Position numbers and translations under genes: made by a program. The notes under the pieces are model-generated. The model was not told the origin of the DNA. It worked only from the letters and a program-made list of their open reading frames with translations, and searched no databases. Of a stretch of DNA of 64,000 nt, positions 1 to 10,930 are shown piece after piece. Location of the stretch: positions 3,534,001 through 3,598,000 of the forward strand of contig NZ_CP110224.1 in NCBI RefSeq assembly GCF_026013645.1. The letters run 5' to 3'. Numbering within the stretch: the stretch's first letter is position 1; each line of letters starts with the position of its first letter. The DNA comes from Virgibacillus natechei. Lineage in GTDB: Bacteria; Bacillota; Bacilli; Bacillales; Amphibacillaceae.

Positions 1-3369
<3,369 letters not shown>

Positions 3370-3374
3370 TTTTT

Positions 3375-4871
3375 TCACCTTTGAAGCTCACTCCCCTCGT
3401 TATTTTTCAACCAATTCACCAGCCTCTCTATATCCGTCGCAAACACACGATCCTTTGTGATGCTGGGCACAACGTCGCGTGCCTTTTCATATAACCCTCT
3501 TGTAGCGGACGCCATGTTCTCCACGCCTCGATACTCCACTGCCTGCATCGCACAAATCAGTTCGATCGCCACGACATGTCGCGTATTTTCTAGCATCTGT
3601 AAGGCATGCCGAGCGGCGATTGTCCCCATACTGACATGATCCTCTTGATTGGCCGATGATGGAATGGAATCAACACTTGCTGGATGTGCTAGTGTTTTAT
3701 TTTCAGAGACGAGTGAGGCTGCACTGTATTGCATAATCATCGCACCCGATTCCAGTCCGGGATTTGGACTTAGAAATGCAGGCAAATCATTTAGCTGCGG
3801 ATTTACTAATCGTTCAATTCTTCTCTCTGCAATATTCGCTGTTTCGGCAATACCCAGTTTCACGAAATCCATCGCAAATGCAATCGGCTGTCCGTGAAAA
3901 TTTCCACCAGATATGATTTTATGTTCTTCGGAAAAGATGAGCGGGTTATCGGTTACCGCATTCATTTCTATTTCCAGCTTTTCCTTTACATATAATGCCG
4001 TTTGCCAACTCGCCCCTAGTACTTGTGGGATACACCGAAGCGAATAAGCATCTTGCACACGTTGCTCTCCTTGTCTAGTTGTTAGCTTGCTATCCTGCAA
4101 ATGAAACCTCATTCTTTCTGCCACATCGATTTGTTCCTGATGGCCACGGATCTGATGGACGTCAGCATCAAATGCATCAATAATTCCATGTAAACCTTCC
4201 ATTGTCATGGCAGCTATTTTTTCACTTTGGTAAAGGAGTTTTTTCATTTCCAGGTACAGAATCACACCGACCGCAGTCATTGCTTGCGTCCCGTTAATTA
4301 AGGCAAGACCTTCCTTCGCTTTTAATACGAGCGGTTCAATGTTCTCCTCGGCCAAAGCATCCATCGCGCTTATCCGATTCCCTTTATAAACTACCTCCCC
4401 TTCCCCTAACAAACCTGATGCCAAGTGAGATAAAGGCGCCAGATCCCCACTCGCACCAAGCGACCCTTGTTGCGGAACAACTGGGTGAATGCCAGCATTT
4501 AAAAATGAAATTAACTGATCGATCAATACCGGACGTATGCCTGAATAGCCTTGTAATAACGCATTTGCACGAAGCAACAACATCGCCCGGCTGACTTTTT
4601 CGGAAAAAGGATCACCAATACCACATGCATGTGAATGAATCAGATTCAACTGCAATTCATCTAAATCCTTATCCTCAATAATGACATCACTAAATTTACC
4701 AAAACCTGTATTTATTCCATACATTGTTTTCTTATCTGCAAGCATTGCTTCTACTGTATTTCTATTTGTTTGTACGTTGACTACTGCCTCATCAGCCAAT
4801 GTCACAGGTTCCCCCTCTAAAACAACCTGCTCCACTTCATTCAACGTTAATGTTTGACCTAAAATAACCAC
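3375..4871 (-). CDS. hutH: Histidine ammonia-lyase HutH
   Basis: First step of histidine degradation: non-oxidative deamination to trans-urocanate. The Ala-Ser-Gly triad that cyclises into the MIO cofactor is present ([14 protein letters not shown], residues ~140-142), together with INTGFG near 53 and a C-terminal NQEDHVSMG segment. The start is a GTG at 4871 behind GGAGGTG with 5-nt spacing. It leads the operon, and its leader (4882-4949) carries two hairpins and an alternative pairing with the ribosome binding site. No hutP or hutM is seen next to it, unlike B. subtilis. Confidence 0.95.
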   Translation of the reverse strand: MVILGQTLTLNEVEQVVLEGEPVTLADEAVVNVQTNRNTVEAMLADKKTMYGINTGFGKFSDVIIEDKDLDELQLNLIHSHACGIGDPFSEKVSRAMLLLRANALLQGYSGIRPVLIDQLISFLNAGIHPVVPQQGSLGASGDLAPLSHLASGLLGEGEVVYKGNRISAMDALAEENIEPLVLKAKEGLALINGTQAMTAVGVILYLEMKKLLYQSEKIAAMTMEGLHGIIDAFDADVHQIRGHQEQIDVAERMRFHLQDSKLTTRQGEQRVQDAYSLRCIPQVLGASWQTALYVKEKLEIEMNAVTDNPLIFSEEHKIISGGNFHGQPIAFAMDFVKLGIAETANIAERRIERLVNPQLNDLPAFLSPNPGLESGAMIMQYSAASLVSENKTLAHPASVDSIPSSANQEDHVSMGTIAARHALQMLENTRHVVAIELICAMQAVEYRGVENMASATRGLYEKARDVVPSITKDRVFATDIERLVNWLKNNEGSELQR

Positions 4872-4881
4872 CTACACACCT

Positions 4882-4949
4882 CCATAGCACCGCTTTATCA
4901 TAATAAAGCAGACAAAGTAAAAAGAGGCTATGGTTGATTAAACCATGCC
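4882..4949 (-). promoter_or_regulatory. hutH leader: terminator-like hairpin plus alternative pairing at the ribosome binding site
   Basis: Read leftwards, the leader forms GGCATGGTT / AACCATAGCC (4949-4926) followed by TCTTTTT, a plausible intrinsic terminator. A second hairpin GCTTTAT-ATAAAGC lies at 4909-4892. The 3' arm of the terminator (CCATAGC, 4933-4927) is also perfectly complementary to GCTATGG (4888-4882), which runs into the hutH GGAGG. The terminator and the site-masking pairing cannot form together. This suggests attenuation or translational control. In B. subtilis hut is controlled by HutP antitermination; whether HutP acts here is unknown. Confidence 0.55.
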
Positions 4950-5027
4950 TCCTATATCTTTCCTATCAATGAATCGATGTCGCTGTTTTCGATGCAAAAA
5001 CATGTGATCACCTCAGATAATAGTAGA

Positions 5028-5125
5028 AAACTTGAATTGCCGCCAAGCTTTATGCGAATGTTGTCCTAGCCCACACTTACGATGCCCTGATGTTTTCCAG
5101 TGGGGCTTTACTTCCCACTACGATA
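5028..5125 (-). mobile_element. Possible IS200/IS605-type tnpB tail and right-end relic
   Basis: On the minus strand an open frame ends VGSKAPLENIRAS and stop, followed by about 60 nt (AAGCTTGGCGGCAATTCAAG and on) that resembles, from memory, the non-coding 3' tail (omega-RNA end) of TnpB elements in Bacillaceae. No intact tnpB or tnpA is present, so it would be a decayed end. It fills part of the 339-base gap upstream of hutH. The identification rests on recollection of similar ends, not on a search. Confidence 0.3.
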
Positions 5126-5209
5126 AATTTGTTTATATTCTTATTATAAACACATTCTATTGGAAATTCAACATATTTTCAGATAATTTAGGTTACAGAA
5201 AAACGAATT

Positions 5210-5425
5210 TCATCCCTCCAACTTCAATACTGTTTCATTTTCTTTGAAATTATTGCTTCCACCATCATATAAAAAGTCCTGAATAAGTAAGTAAACCATT
5301 GCTCCAATTAGTATAACGATTGCAAGGAGCACCGTCGTGAAAAGGGTTATAAGAGCTACTTTCAATGCTTTAAAACCTTTCGGACCTAGCCATGTAATTA
5401 GCTTATCTTTCGCGTTTTCAATCAT
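5210..5425 (-). CDS. Small single-pass membrane protein, function unknown
   Basis: A 71-residue protein starting MIENAKDKLITWLGPKG. One hydrophobic helix (about residues 20-46, VALITLFTTVLLAIVILIGA) is followed by a short polar tail. An upstream in-frame ATG at 5443 lacks a ribosome binding site, whereas the ATG at 5425 has AAGGAG at 9 nt, which sets the start. I recognise no family; the gene is monocistronic on the minus strand between the hut operon and a thioesterase gene. Confidence 0.7.
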   Translation of the reverse strand: MIENAKDKLITWLGPKGFKALKVALITLFTTVLLAIVILIGAMVYLLIQDFLYDGGSNNFKENETVLKLEG

Positions 5426-5522
5426 AAATGAATACTCCTTCATACGTTAATTCAGCCGAACATTATACACTATTTACTTAGAAAATTTGGTTGTTACCAA
5501 GCCTTTAGGTAACAGCCAAAAG

Positions 5523-5548
5523 AAAAAAGCTATCGTAATAGCTTTTTT
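5523..5548 (-). terminator. Intrinsic terminator after the thioesterase gene
   Basis: Perfect 11-bp inverted repeat AAAAAAGCTAT / ATAGCTTTTTT with a 4-base loop, giving a U-run in either direction. It lies 25 bases past the thioesterase stop and upstream of the small membrane protein gene. Confidence 0.85.
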
Positions 5549-5573
5549 CACTTCTTATTTGCATCATGGATTC

Positions 5574-6101
5574 TTATCTTTCCCGATCCCACGGAAATCC
5601 AGTGCCGAATAATTCAGCTAATTCCTTGGATTGATCCCTTCGTTCTCTACGATGTTTTGCACGTTCAGGAGCCTGTTCATGAAGCATTTTTTCATGCTCT
5701 GCCTCTGGGTAAACACCTGGGACAGGGGTTGGCTTTCCTTCGTCATCTATCGCAACAAACGTTGTAAAAGCAGTTGTACAGACTTTTCGCTCTCCTGTCA
5801 GCAGATTTTCTGTAACGGCCTTTATAAAGACTTCCATCGATGTATTGTGTGTCCAGGTTACAAAAGCTTCCAAACAAATGGAATCTCCTTCTTTTACTGG
5901 CGCCAAAAAATCTACAGAATCTGTTGATGCGGTAACAACGAGCTTTCTGGAGTGTCTTACAGCAGCTATTGCTGCCACATCATCTATATAGGCCATTAAT
6001 TTTCCTCCGAACAATGTACCATGACTATTCGTATCCGGTGGCAGGACATGTGATGTTTTTACTGTTAACGATTCCCAACAAGGCTTTTTTTCTGCTTCCA
6101 T
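5574..6101 (-). CDS. Hotdog-fold acyl-CoA thioesterase (YkhA/YciA-like)
   Basis: Cytoplasmic acyl-CoA hydrolase. The sequence has the single hotdog domain with LPPDTNSHGTLFGGKLMAYIDD near residue 20, the typical HGTLFGG...D active-site region, then STDSVDFLAPVKEGD and a C-terminal arginine-rich tail (HRRERRDQ). The length (175 aa) matches B. subtilis YkhA. The start at 6101 follows AGGAGG at 8 nt. It appears monocistronic with its own terminator. The substrate range cannot be told from sequence. Confidence 0.88.
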   Translation of the reverse strand: MEAEKKPCWESLTVKTSHVLPPDTNSHGTLFGGKLMAYIDDVAAIAAVRHSRKLVVTASTDSVDFLAPVKEGDSICLEAFVTWTHNTSMEVFIKAVTENLLTGERKVCTTAFTTFVAIDDEGKPTPVPGVYPEAEHEKMLHEQAPERAKHRRERRDQSKELAELFGTGFPWDRER

Positions 6102-6157
6102 GTTATGTTCCTCCTATATATAAGGTGATATAAGTAGTTTTACCCCAAATATTATAA

Positions 6158-7600
6158 TTATAATATGGGGGAAATTAAGTGAGAAACCGATTCTTTGAAA
6201 CGAATCCCCAATGAACGTTTACTATATAACTTTGGTGTCATTTGTGTCGATAACAATATATCCTCATTAAACAAGTCAACCAATCGTTGTGTCACTTCTT
6301 TATCATATAAAAAGGCATTTATTTCAAAATTTAAACGGAAACTTCGTACGTCAATATTGGCTGTACCAACAGAGGAAATGTTGCCATCTACTACAATTGT
6401 TTTGGCGTGCAGGAACCCATTCTGATAAATATAAACGTCAGCACCTGCTTTTAGCAAATCACCAACAGAGGATAAGGTTGCCCAATACACAAATGGATGA
6501 TCCGGTTTATTCGGAATCATTAATTTCACATCAACACCTGATGCTGCTGCAATTCGAAGTGCATCTCTTAAGCTTTCATCCGGAATAAAGTAAGGTGTTT
6601 GAATATAAATATAGTCCTTTGCTTCCATAATCATTTTGATATAGCCTTGTTTTATTTGTTCCAACTCCGAATCTGGGCCGCTTGATACAATTTGAATCCC
6701 TACATCACCAGATGGAACTGCATCATAAAAACGTTCTTCATATAAAATATCATTTCGTGATGCTTGATTCCAATCCAAGATAAACCTTGTTTGCATATTG
6801 CGAACAGCATCCCCATATATACGCAGATGTGTATCACGCCAGTATCCAAATTTTTTCTTTTTTCCAAGGTATTCGTCACCTATGTTAAAGCCACCGATAT
6901 AGCCTACCTTCCCGTCAATAATTGCCAATTTTCGATGGTTCCGGTAATTAATTTTAAAATTTAACTTAGCTATCTTCGGTGGAAAAAACGCTTCCACCAA
7001 GATGCCCACACTTCGCAAGCGTTTAATGCTTTTGCTTTTTAATGATCGTGAACCCATATCATCATAAAGAATACGAACCTCTACACCTTCCTTAGCCTTT
7101 TTTATCAGCTCATCTGCAATACGCTGTCCCAATTGATCGTCTCTAATTATGTAATATAACAAATGAATATGATTCGTTGCATGCTGAATATCCTGGATGA
7201 GTGCATCAAATTTAGCTGCACCATCGGTATAGATGTCAACATCATTATCATGGGTGAAAATGGCGTCATCATTTCGTAAATGTAAATAAAAAAGATTCTC
7301 GTATTTAGCTATTTCTTCATGCTTGTACTTGAAACTCCCTTCTCTAAGGGCACGCATCTGATAATCCACAGCACTTTTTACGCCTAATCTACTTTTCGTA
7401 TCCCATGTGAAAATACGCTTGTTACTTATTGGTCTTCCAAAAATTAAATAAAATATAAATCCTGCAATTGGGATGAATAGCAATACCATTAACCAGGCCC
7501 AGACAGAGCTGGCATTCTTTTTTTCTAGAAATATGATAGAAAAACCTAAAATGATATTAAAAATAATGATAAATCCTAATAAAAACGTATATGCTTCCAT
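6158..7600 (-). CDS. cls: Cardiolipin synthase
   Basis: Membrane enzyme joining two phosphatidylglycerols into cardiolipin and glycerol. Two N-terminal membrane helices (residues ~5-25 and 35-55) precede two phospholipase-D HKD motifs: NHRKLAIIDGKVGYIGGFN near 220 and LHAKTIVVDGNISSVGTAN near 400. Both have the catalytic His, Lys and Asp. The length (480 aa) is that of bacterial ClsA-type enzymes. The start follows GAGAGGTG at 7 nt. Cardiolipin enrichment is a known response to salt in bacilli, though the paralogue role here is unknown. Confidence 0.93.
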   Translation of the reverse strand: MEAYTFLLGFIIIFNIILGFSIIFLEKKNASSVWAWLMVLLFIPIAGFIFYLIFGRPISNKRIFTWDTKSRLGVKSAVDYQMRALREGSFKYKHEEIAKYENLFYLHLRNDDAIFTHDNDVDIYTDGAAKFDALIQDIQHATNHIHLLYYIIRDDQLGQRIADELIKKAKEGVEVRILYDDMGSRSLKSKSIKRLRSVGILVEAFFPPKIAKLNFKINYRNHRKLAIIDGKVGYIGGFNIGDEYLGKKKKFGYWRDTHLRIYGDAVRNMQTRFILDWNQASRNDILYEERFYDAVPSGDVGIQIVSSGPDSELEQIKQGYIKMIMEAKDYIYIQTPYFIPDESLRDALRIAAASGVDVKLMIPNKPDHPFVYWATLSSVGDLLKAGADVYIYQNGFLHAKTIVVDGNISSVGTANIDVRSFRLNFEINAFLYDKEVTQRLVDLFNEDILLSTQMTPKLYSKRSLGIRFKESVSHLISPIL

Positions 7601-7737
7601 ATAAAGTCACCTCTCAAAAGCCACATTCCTTCTTCATTTACTACTTATCATAGCATAAAATTAGGCTTTACATTGCATTCATTTTCTAATGTAAATACAT
7701 TAACGTATTTTATGCTTCCCTAATTTGACAAAAGAAA

Positions 7738-7769
7738 ACACACCTATAAACGAAAATGTATAGGCATGT
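7738..7769 (-). terminator. Intrinsic terminator after the methionine gamma-lyase gene
   Basis: On the minus strand ACATGCCTATA pairs with TATAGGTGTGT (two G-U pairs), followed by TTTTCTTTTG. It lies 18 bases past the stop of the 7787-8971 gene. Confidence 0.7.
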
Positions 7770-7786
7770 TTATAATAGTAGAATTT

Positions 7787-8971
7787 TTATAATAAATTTA
7801 AAGCCTGGTCTAGATCCTCCCAAATATCTTCCCACGCCTCTAGTCCGACTGATAAGCGAATTAGCTCATCCGTTATCCTCATTTCTTGGCGTGCCTCTTC
7901 TGGAACAACTGCGTGGGTCATCGATGCTGGGTGTTGGATTAATGTCTCGGCATCCCCAAGACTTACAGCAATTTTTAAAAACGATAATTTATTTAGGAAT
8001 TGTTGTGCTTCTACTTTTCCACCATGAATTTCAAATGAAATCAATCCCCCACCACGCTTCATTTGCTTCTCTCGAATTGGATAATCCGGATGGCTTTCAT
8101 CACCTGGATAGTAAACGTTGGCTACTTTTGAATGATTACGTAGTTTTTCAAAGATTTTCTCTGCATTATCACAATGCCTATCCATGCGAATGGGGAGTGT
8201 TTTTAGCCCTCTTAATAAAAGCCAGGCATCAAACGGAGAAATAATCCCGCCCATATCCTTTTGCGTTGTCATGGCAACCGAATCAAGAAAATCTTTTTTA
8301 CCAGCAACCAAACCTGCGACAACATCACCATGTCCGCCGATGTACTTTGTCGCACTATGAACAACCACATCACATCCCTGTTCAAGGGGACGCTGTAAAT
8401 ATGGAGAGGAGAACGTATTGTCAACAACAACGGGAATATTATATTCCCTCGCCACCTCTGCAACCATCTGCAAATCAATTAATTTCATTGTCGGATTTAT
8501 CGGTGTTTCTACATATATACAAGTTGTTTCAGGTTTGATCCGTAAGCGAATTCCCTCTTTTGATTCCATTGCGGAAAAGTCATGTGTAATATTGTATTTA
8601 TCATTCATCATGGTTAATAAACCAAATGTGCAGCCATACAAACCCGAAGAGCACAATACATGATCACCTGTTTTGGTTAAGGCAATTAATACAGCAGATA
8701 CAGCGGCCATCCCTGAACCGAAGGCAAGTCCTCGTTCTCCCTTTTCCAGTGCCGCTATCCTTTCTCCCAAAACTGTGACCGTTGGATTTCCCAGGCGAGA
8801 ATATGCATATCCCTCTTCTTCTCCTGCAAAACGGCGCTCCCCTTGTTCTGCTGATTCAAATGTATAAGTGGATGTTTGAAATAATGGTGTGGCAAGACTT
8901 CCAAGCATCTTCTGAGAATCATACCCTTCATGAATAACCGTTGTTTCAAAACGTTTATGCTTTTTTGACAT
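7787..8971 (-). CDS. Methionine gamma-lyase-like PLP enzyme
   Basis: Cys/Met-metabolism PLP enzyme of fold type I. It has the PLP-lysine motif VHSATKYIGGHGDV, the N-terminal tetramer contact YSRLGNPT, and SGLYGCTFGLL, whose cysteine matches the one characteristic of methionine gamma-lyases. This suggests cleavage of methionine to methanethiol, ammonia and 2-oxobutyrate; cystathionine gamma-lyase or synthase activity cannot be excluded. An upstream in-frame ATG (9010) has no ribosome binding site, whereas MSKKHKRFETT at 8971 follows GGGGG at 10 nt. A cre-like site lies 74 bases upstream. Confidence 0.8.
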   Translation of the reverse strand: MSKKHKRFETTVIHEGYDSQKMLGSLATPLFQTSTYTFESAEQGERRFAGEEEGYAYSRLGNPTVTVLGERIAALEKGERGLAFGSGMAAVSAVLIALTKTGDHVLCSSGLYGCTFGLLTMMNDKYNITHDFSAMESKEGIRLRIKPETTCIYVETPINPTMKLIDLQMVAEVAREYNIPVVVDNTFSSPYLQRPLEQGCDVVVHSATKYIGGHGDVVAGLVAGKKDFLDSVAMTTQKDMGGIISPFDAWLLLRGLKTLPIRMDRHCDNAEKIFEKLRNHSKVANVYYPGDESHPDYPIREKQMKRGGGLISFEIHGGKVEAQQFLNKLSFLKIAVSLGDAETLIQHPASMTHAVVPEEARQEMRITDELIRLSVGLEAWEDIWEDLDQALNLL

Positions 8972-9044
8972 AGAAAACGACCCCCATTCGCGAATTCTTC
9001 TCCATAGCATTCTACATCCTACTATAATCTATAAAACTAATTTT

Positions 9045-9058
9045 TGAAAGCGTTTTCT
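9045..9058. promoter_or_regulatory. cre-like catabolite-control site
   Basis: TGAAAGCGTTTTCT matches the CcpA consensus TGWAANCGNTNWCA at 13 of 14 positions. It lies between the divergent methionine gamma-lyase and rarD-type genes, so it could control either. Confidence 0.55.
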
Positions 9059-9138
9059 AATAATCAAAAAAAATGCTGCTTAATTGCTTTACTCAACTAT
9101 TCCTTCTAAACTAAATCTATTTAGGTGAGGGGGATCAT

Positions 9139-10035
9139 ATGAATAACAATCAAACTAGAAATGGAATTATCGTTACAATCGCGGCATATTTATTATGGGG
9201 ATTTCTGCCAATCTATTGGAAGCTAGTCGAAGAGGTCCCAGCCGGCGAAATATTGGCACATCGGATTGTCTGGTCATTTATATTAATGATCGGCATTGTC
9301 CTGATTTTACGCAAATGGACTCCTTTCATACAAGAATGCTTTATCATTTTCAAAAACAGGAAAAGACTGCTTGGCATAACACTCGCCTCTCTTTTTATTA
9401 GTTTAAACTGGCTAACTTTTATATGGGCGGTTAATAGCGATCATGTTATTCAAGCAAGTTTGGGGTATTATATTAATCCGCTTATTAGTATTGTACTCGG
9501 TATTGTTGTACTAAAAGAAAGTGTCACAAGAAGACAAGTCGTCTCTTTTATTTTTGCAGGTATCGGTGTATTATACTTAACGTTTAGTTTTGGAGTTTTT
9601 CCATGGGTTTCACTACTTCTAGCACTTACTTTTGGGGTCTATGGACTACTTAAGAAAATGGTTAATGTCAGTGCGATATATGGTTTAACCATCGAAACAA
9701 TGATTATAACACCAATCGCTGCTATTTATTTATTTTCAATACCAGAGCGTTCGGTTACATCCAGTTCTTTGATTTCACCTGAAAATTTGTTATTGATTGG
9801 AGCTGGAGTTGCTACTGCAGTACCGTTGCTGTTATTTGCAAGTGGGGCTAAGAAAATCCCATTAGCTATGGTAGGCTTCCTGCAATACATTGCTCCGACG
9901 ATCATGCTGATTCTTGGTGTGTTTTTATACAATGAACCATTTACATCCGCACATATTGTTGCATTTCTTTTCATTTGGTCTGCCTTATTCATTTATATGG
10001 GATCTACATACAGGCGTCCAATGCGGCATTCTTAG
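9139..10035 (+). CDS. rarD: RarD-type EamA-family transporter
   Basis: Ten-helix drug/metabolite-transporter superfamily permease in the cytoplasmic membrane. It starts MNNNQTRNGIIVTIAAYLLWGFLPIYWK, which is the RarD signature region, and is 298 aa with two EamA halves (second half from about residue 150). The ribosome binding site is GGTGAGGGGG. RarD relatives are annotated as chloramphenicol-sensitivity proteins, but the physiological substrate is unknown. It is transcribed away from the methionine gamma-lyase gene and followed by a repeat region instead of a clear terminator. Confidence 0.85.
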   Translation: MNNNQTRNGIIVTIAAYLLWGFLPIYWKLVEEVPAGEILAHRIVWSFILMIGIVLILRKWTPFIQECFIIFKNRKRLLGITLASLFISLNWLTFIWAVNSDHVIQASLGYYINPLISIVLGIVVLKESVTRRQVVSFIFAGIGVLYLTFSFGVFPWVSLLLALTFGVYGLLKKMVNVSAIYGLTIETMIITPIAAIYLFSIPERSVTSSSLISPENLLLIGAGVATAVPLLLFASGAKKIPLAMVGFLQYIAPTIMLILGVFLYNEPFTSAHIVAFLFIWSALFIYMGSTYRRPMRHS

Positions 10036-10106
10036 AGAATATGTGCGTGGTTATAAATGCGACGCAGTGACAATTCATTTGCAAACGCTGGTTGAGAGCA
10101 GAGATT

Positions 10107-10223
10107 CGCTACGGAAACACATTTCGCTTTCCGCGGGCGGCTGGTGAGCCTCCTTGTGCTACGCACTGCGGGGTCTCACCGAGGCCTTTCCTCCCGCAGG
10201 AGTCTTCATGTGTTTCCTCCGCT
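10107..10223 (+). repeat. GC-rich structured intergenic repeat, type A, copy 1
   Basis: A 117-bp element, much more GC-rich than its surroundings. Terminal arms GGAAACACAT (10113-10122) and ATGTGTTTCC (10208-10217) pair perfectly. Internal blocks include CGCTTTCCGCGGG, GTGAGCC, GGGGTCTCAC and CCCGCAGGAGTC, which can fold as nested stems. Other copies lie at 23827-23882 (internally deleted) and 25410-25527 (inverted). No coding frame is convincing. From memory, related blocks recur between genes in many Bacillaceae. Confidence 0.85.
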
Positions 10224-10311
10224 GGGTGTTCCGGTTACTGTCGCTAAATTGCATTCGTAATCAATATTCAAAACATCCAACCACCTCACCAGTTCGTGTG
10301 AGCGAAGAGCA

Positions 10312-10592
10312 GTGACTCCTGCGGGAACAAATGTTTTCGGTGGGGCGAGCATTTACGCGCAGTCCCAAAGGTTTTCGGTGGACGAGTAAGCGCAGTCCCA
10401 GCCCCAGCACGTGTCCGAAAACCCCGCAGGACTATCCTAAGGAAGGTCGACTAAAACCGTTCTTTGCGAACAACGTCGACCCACCCTTTGCCAGGACAAG
10501 ACCGTGCTCGCGGAAAGCATCCGCCCGGAGCGATCCCAAACGGCGTTTATAACAAATACTTATAGCAAACAGTAGTTACGTCGTCTTCTATA
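10312..10592 (+). repeat. Long GC-rich intergenic repeat, type B, copy 1
   Basis: About 280 bp beginning GTGACTCCTGCGGGAACA and ending in TTACGTCGTCTTCTATAG. It matches 25092-25346 in inverted orientation, including an identical 37-nt run (10429-10465 against 25225-25261). Its ends use the same blocks as type A (CTCCTGCGGG, CGCGGAAAGC), but the middle differs. That middle contains a GTCGAC...GTTC...GAAC...GTCGAC hairpin (10446-10480). An open frame across 10331-10552 is an artefact of GC-rich sequence. Confidence 0.8.
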
Positions 10593-10646
10593 GACTGTGC
10601 GTCAAAACAACTATTTTTAGAAAACAGCATTATTTTCTAAAAGTGG

Positions 10647-10675
10647 TTGACAAATGAATGATTGAATACTATACT
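10647..10675 (+). promoter_or_regulatory. Sigma-A promoter of the S-box operon
   Basis: TTGACA (10647-10652) and TATACT (10670-10675) with an exact 17-bp spacer, about 24 bases before the riboswitch. Confidence 0.9.
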
Positions 10676-10698
10676 ATTCAGTAATTTACAAATTCAAT

Positions 10699-10865
10699 CT
10701 CTTATCAAGAGTGGCGGAGGGATTAGGCCCTGTGATGCCCGGCAACCAACAAAGCAAGCTAATTTGCTTTTTTAGGTGCTAAATCCTACAGATCAACCAT
10801 TGATCTGGAAGATAAGAGGAGGTTCGGTTACATATACGCCCTCTTCTTAGGAAGAGGGTTTTTTC
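10699..10865 (+). promoter_or_regulatory. SAM-I (S-box) riboswitch with terminator
   Basis: The aptamer spans about 10699-10819 with the conserved elements CTTATCAAGAG, GGCGGAGGGA, GCCCGGCAACC, GGTGCTAAATCC and GATAAGAG closing P1. It is followed by a terminator GCCCTCTTC-TTAG-GAAGAGGG with a T-run (10838-10865). Known S-box logic: S-adenosylmethionine binding favours the terminator, so methionine-biosynthesis genes are expressed when SAM is low. It controls the homocysteine synthase gene at 10931. Confidence 0.97.
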
Positions 10866-10930
10866 ATTCATCTCCCTCTCCACAGTACGACAGCGTAAAA
10901 ATCTATAAAAAACTCAAGGAGGAATTATTC

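Noticed and set aside
5032..5247. 71-codon open frame on the plus strand upstream of hutH
   Set aside because: Cys/Pro/Phe-rich composition without a ribosome binding site. It overlaps the putative tnpB tail and the small membrane protein gene on the other strand.
10331..10552. 73-codon open frame in the type B repeat
   Set aside because: It follows GC-rich repeat sequence, is not preserved as the same protein in copy 2, and has no start signals.
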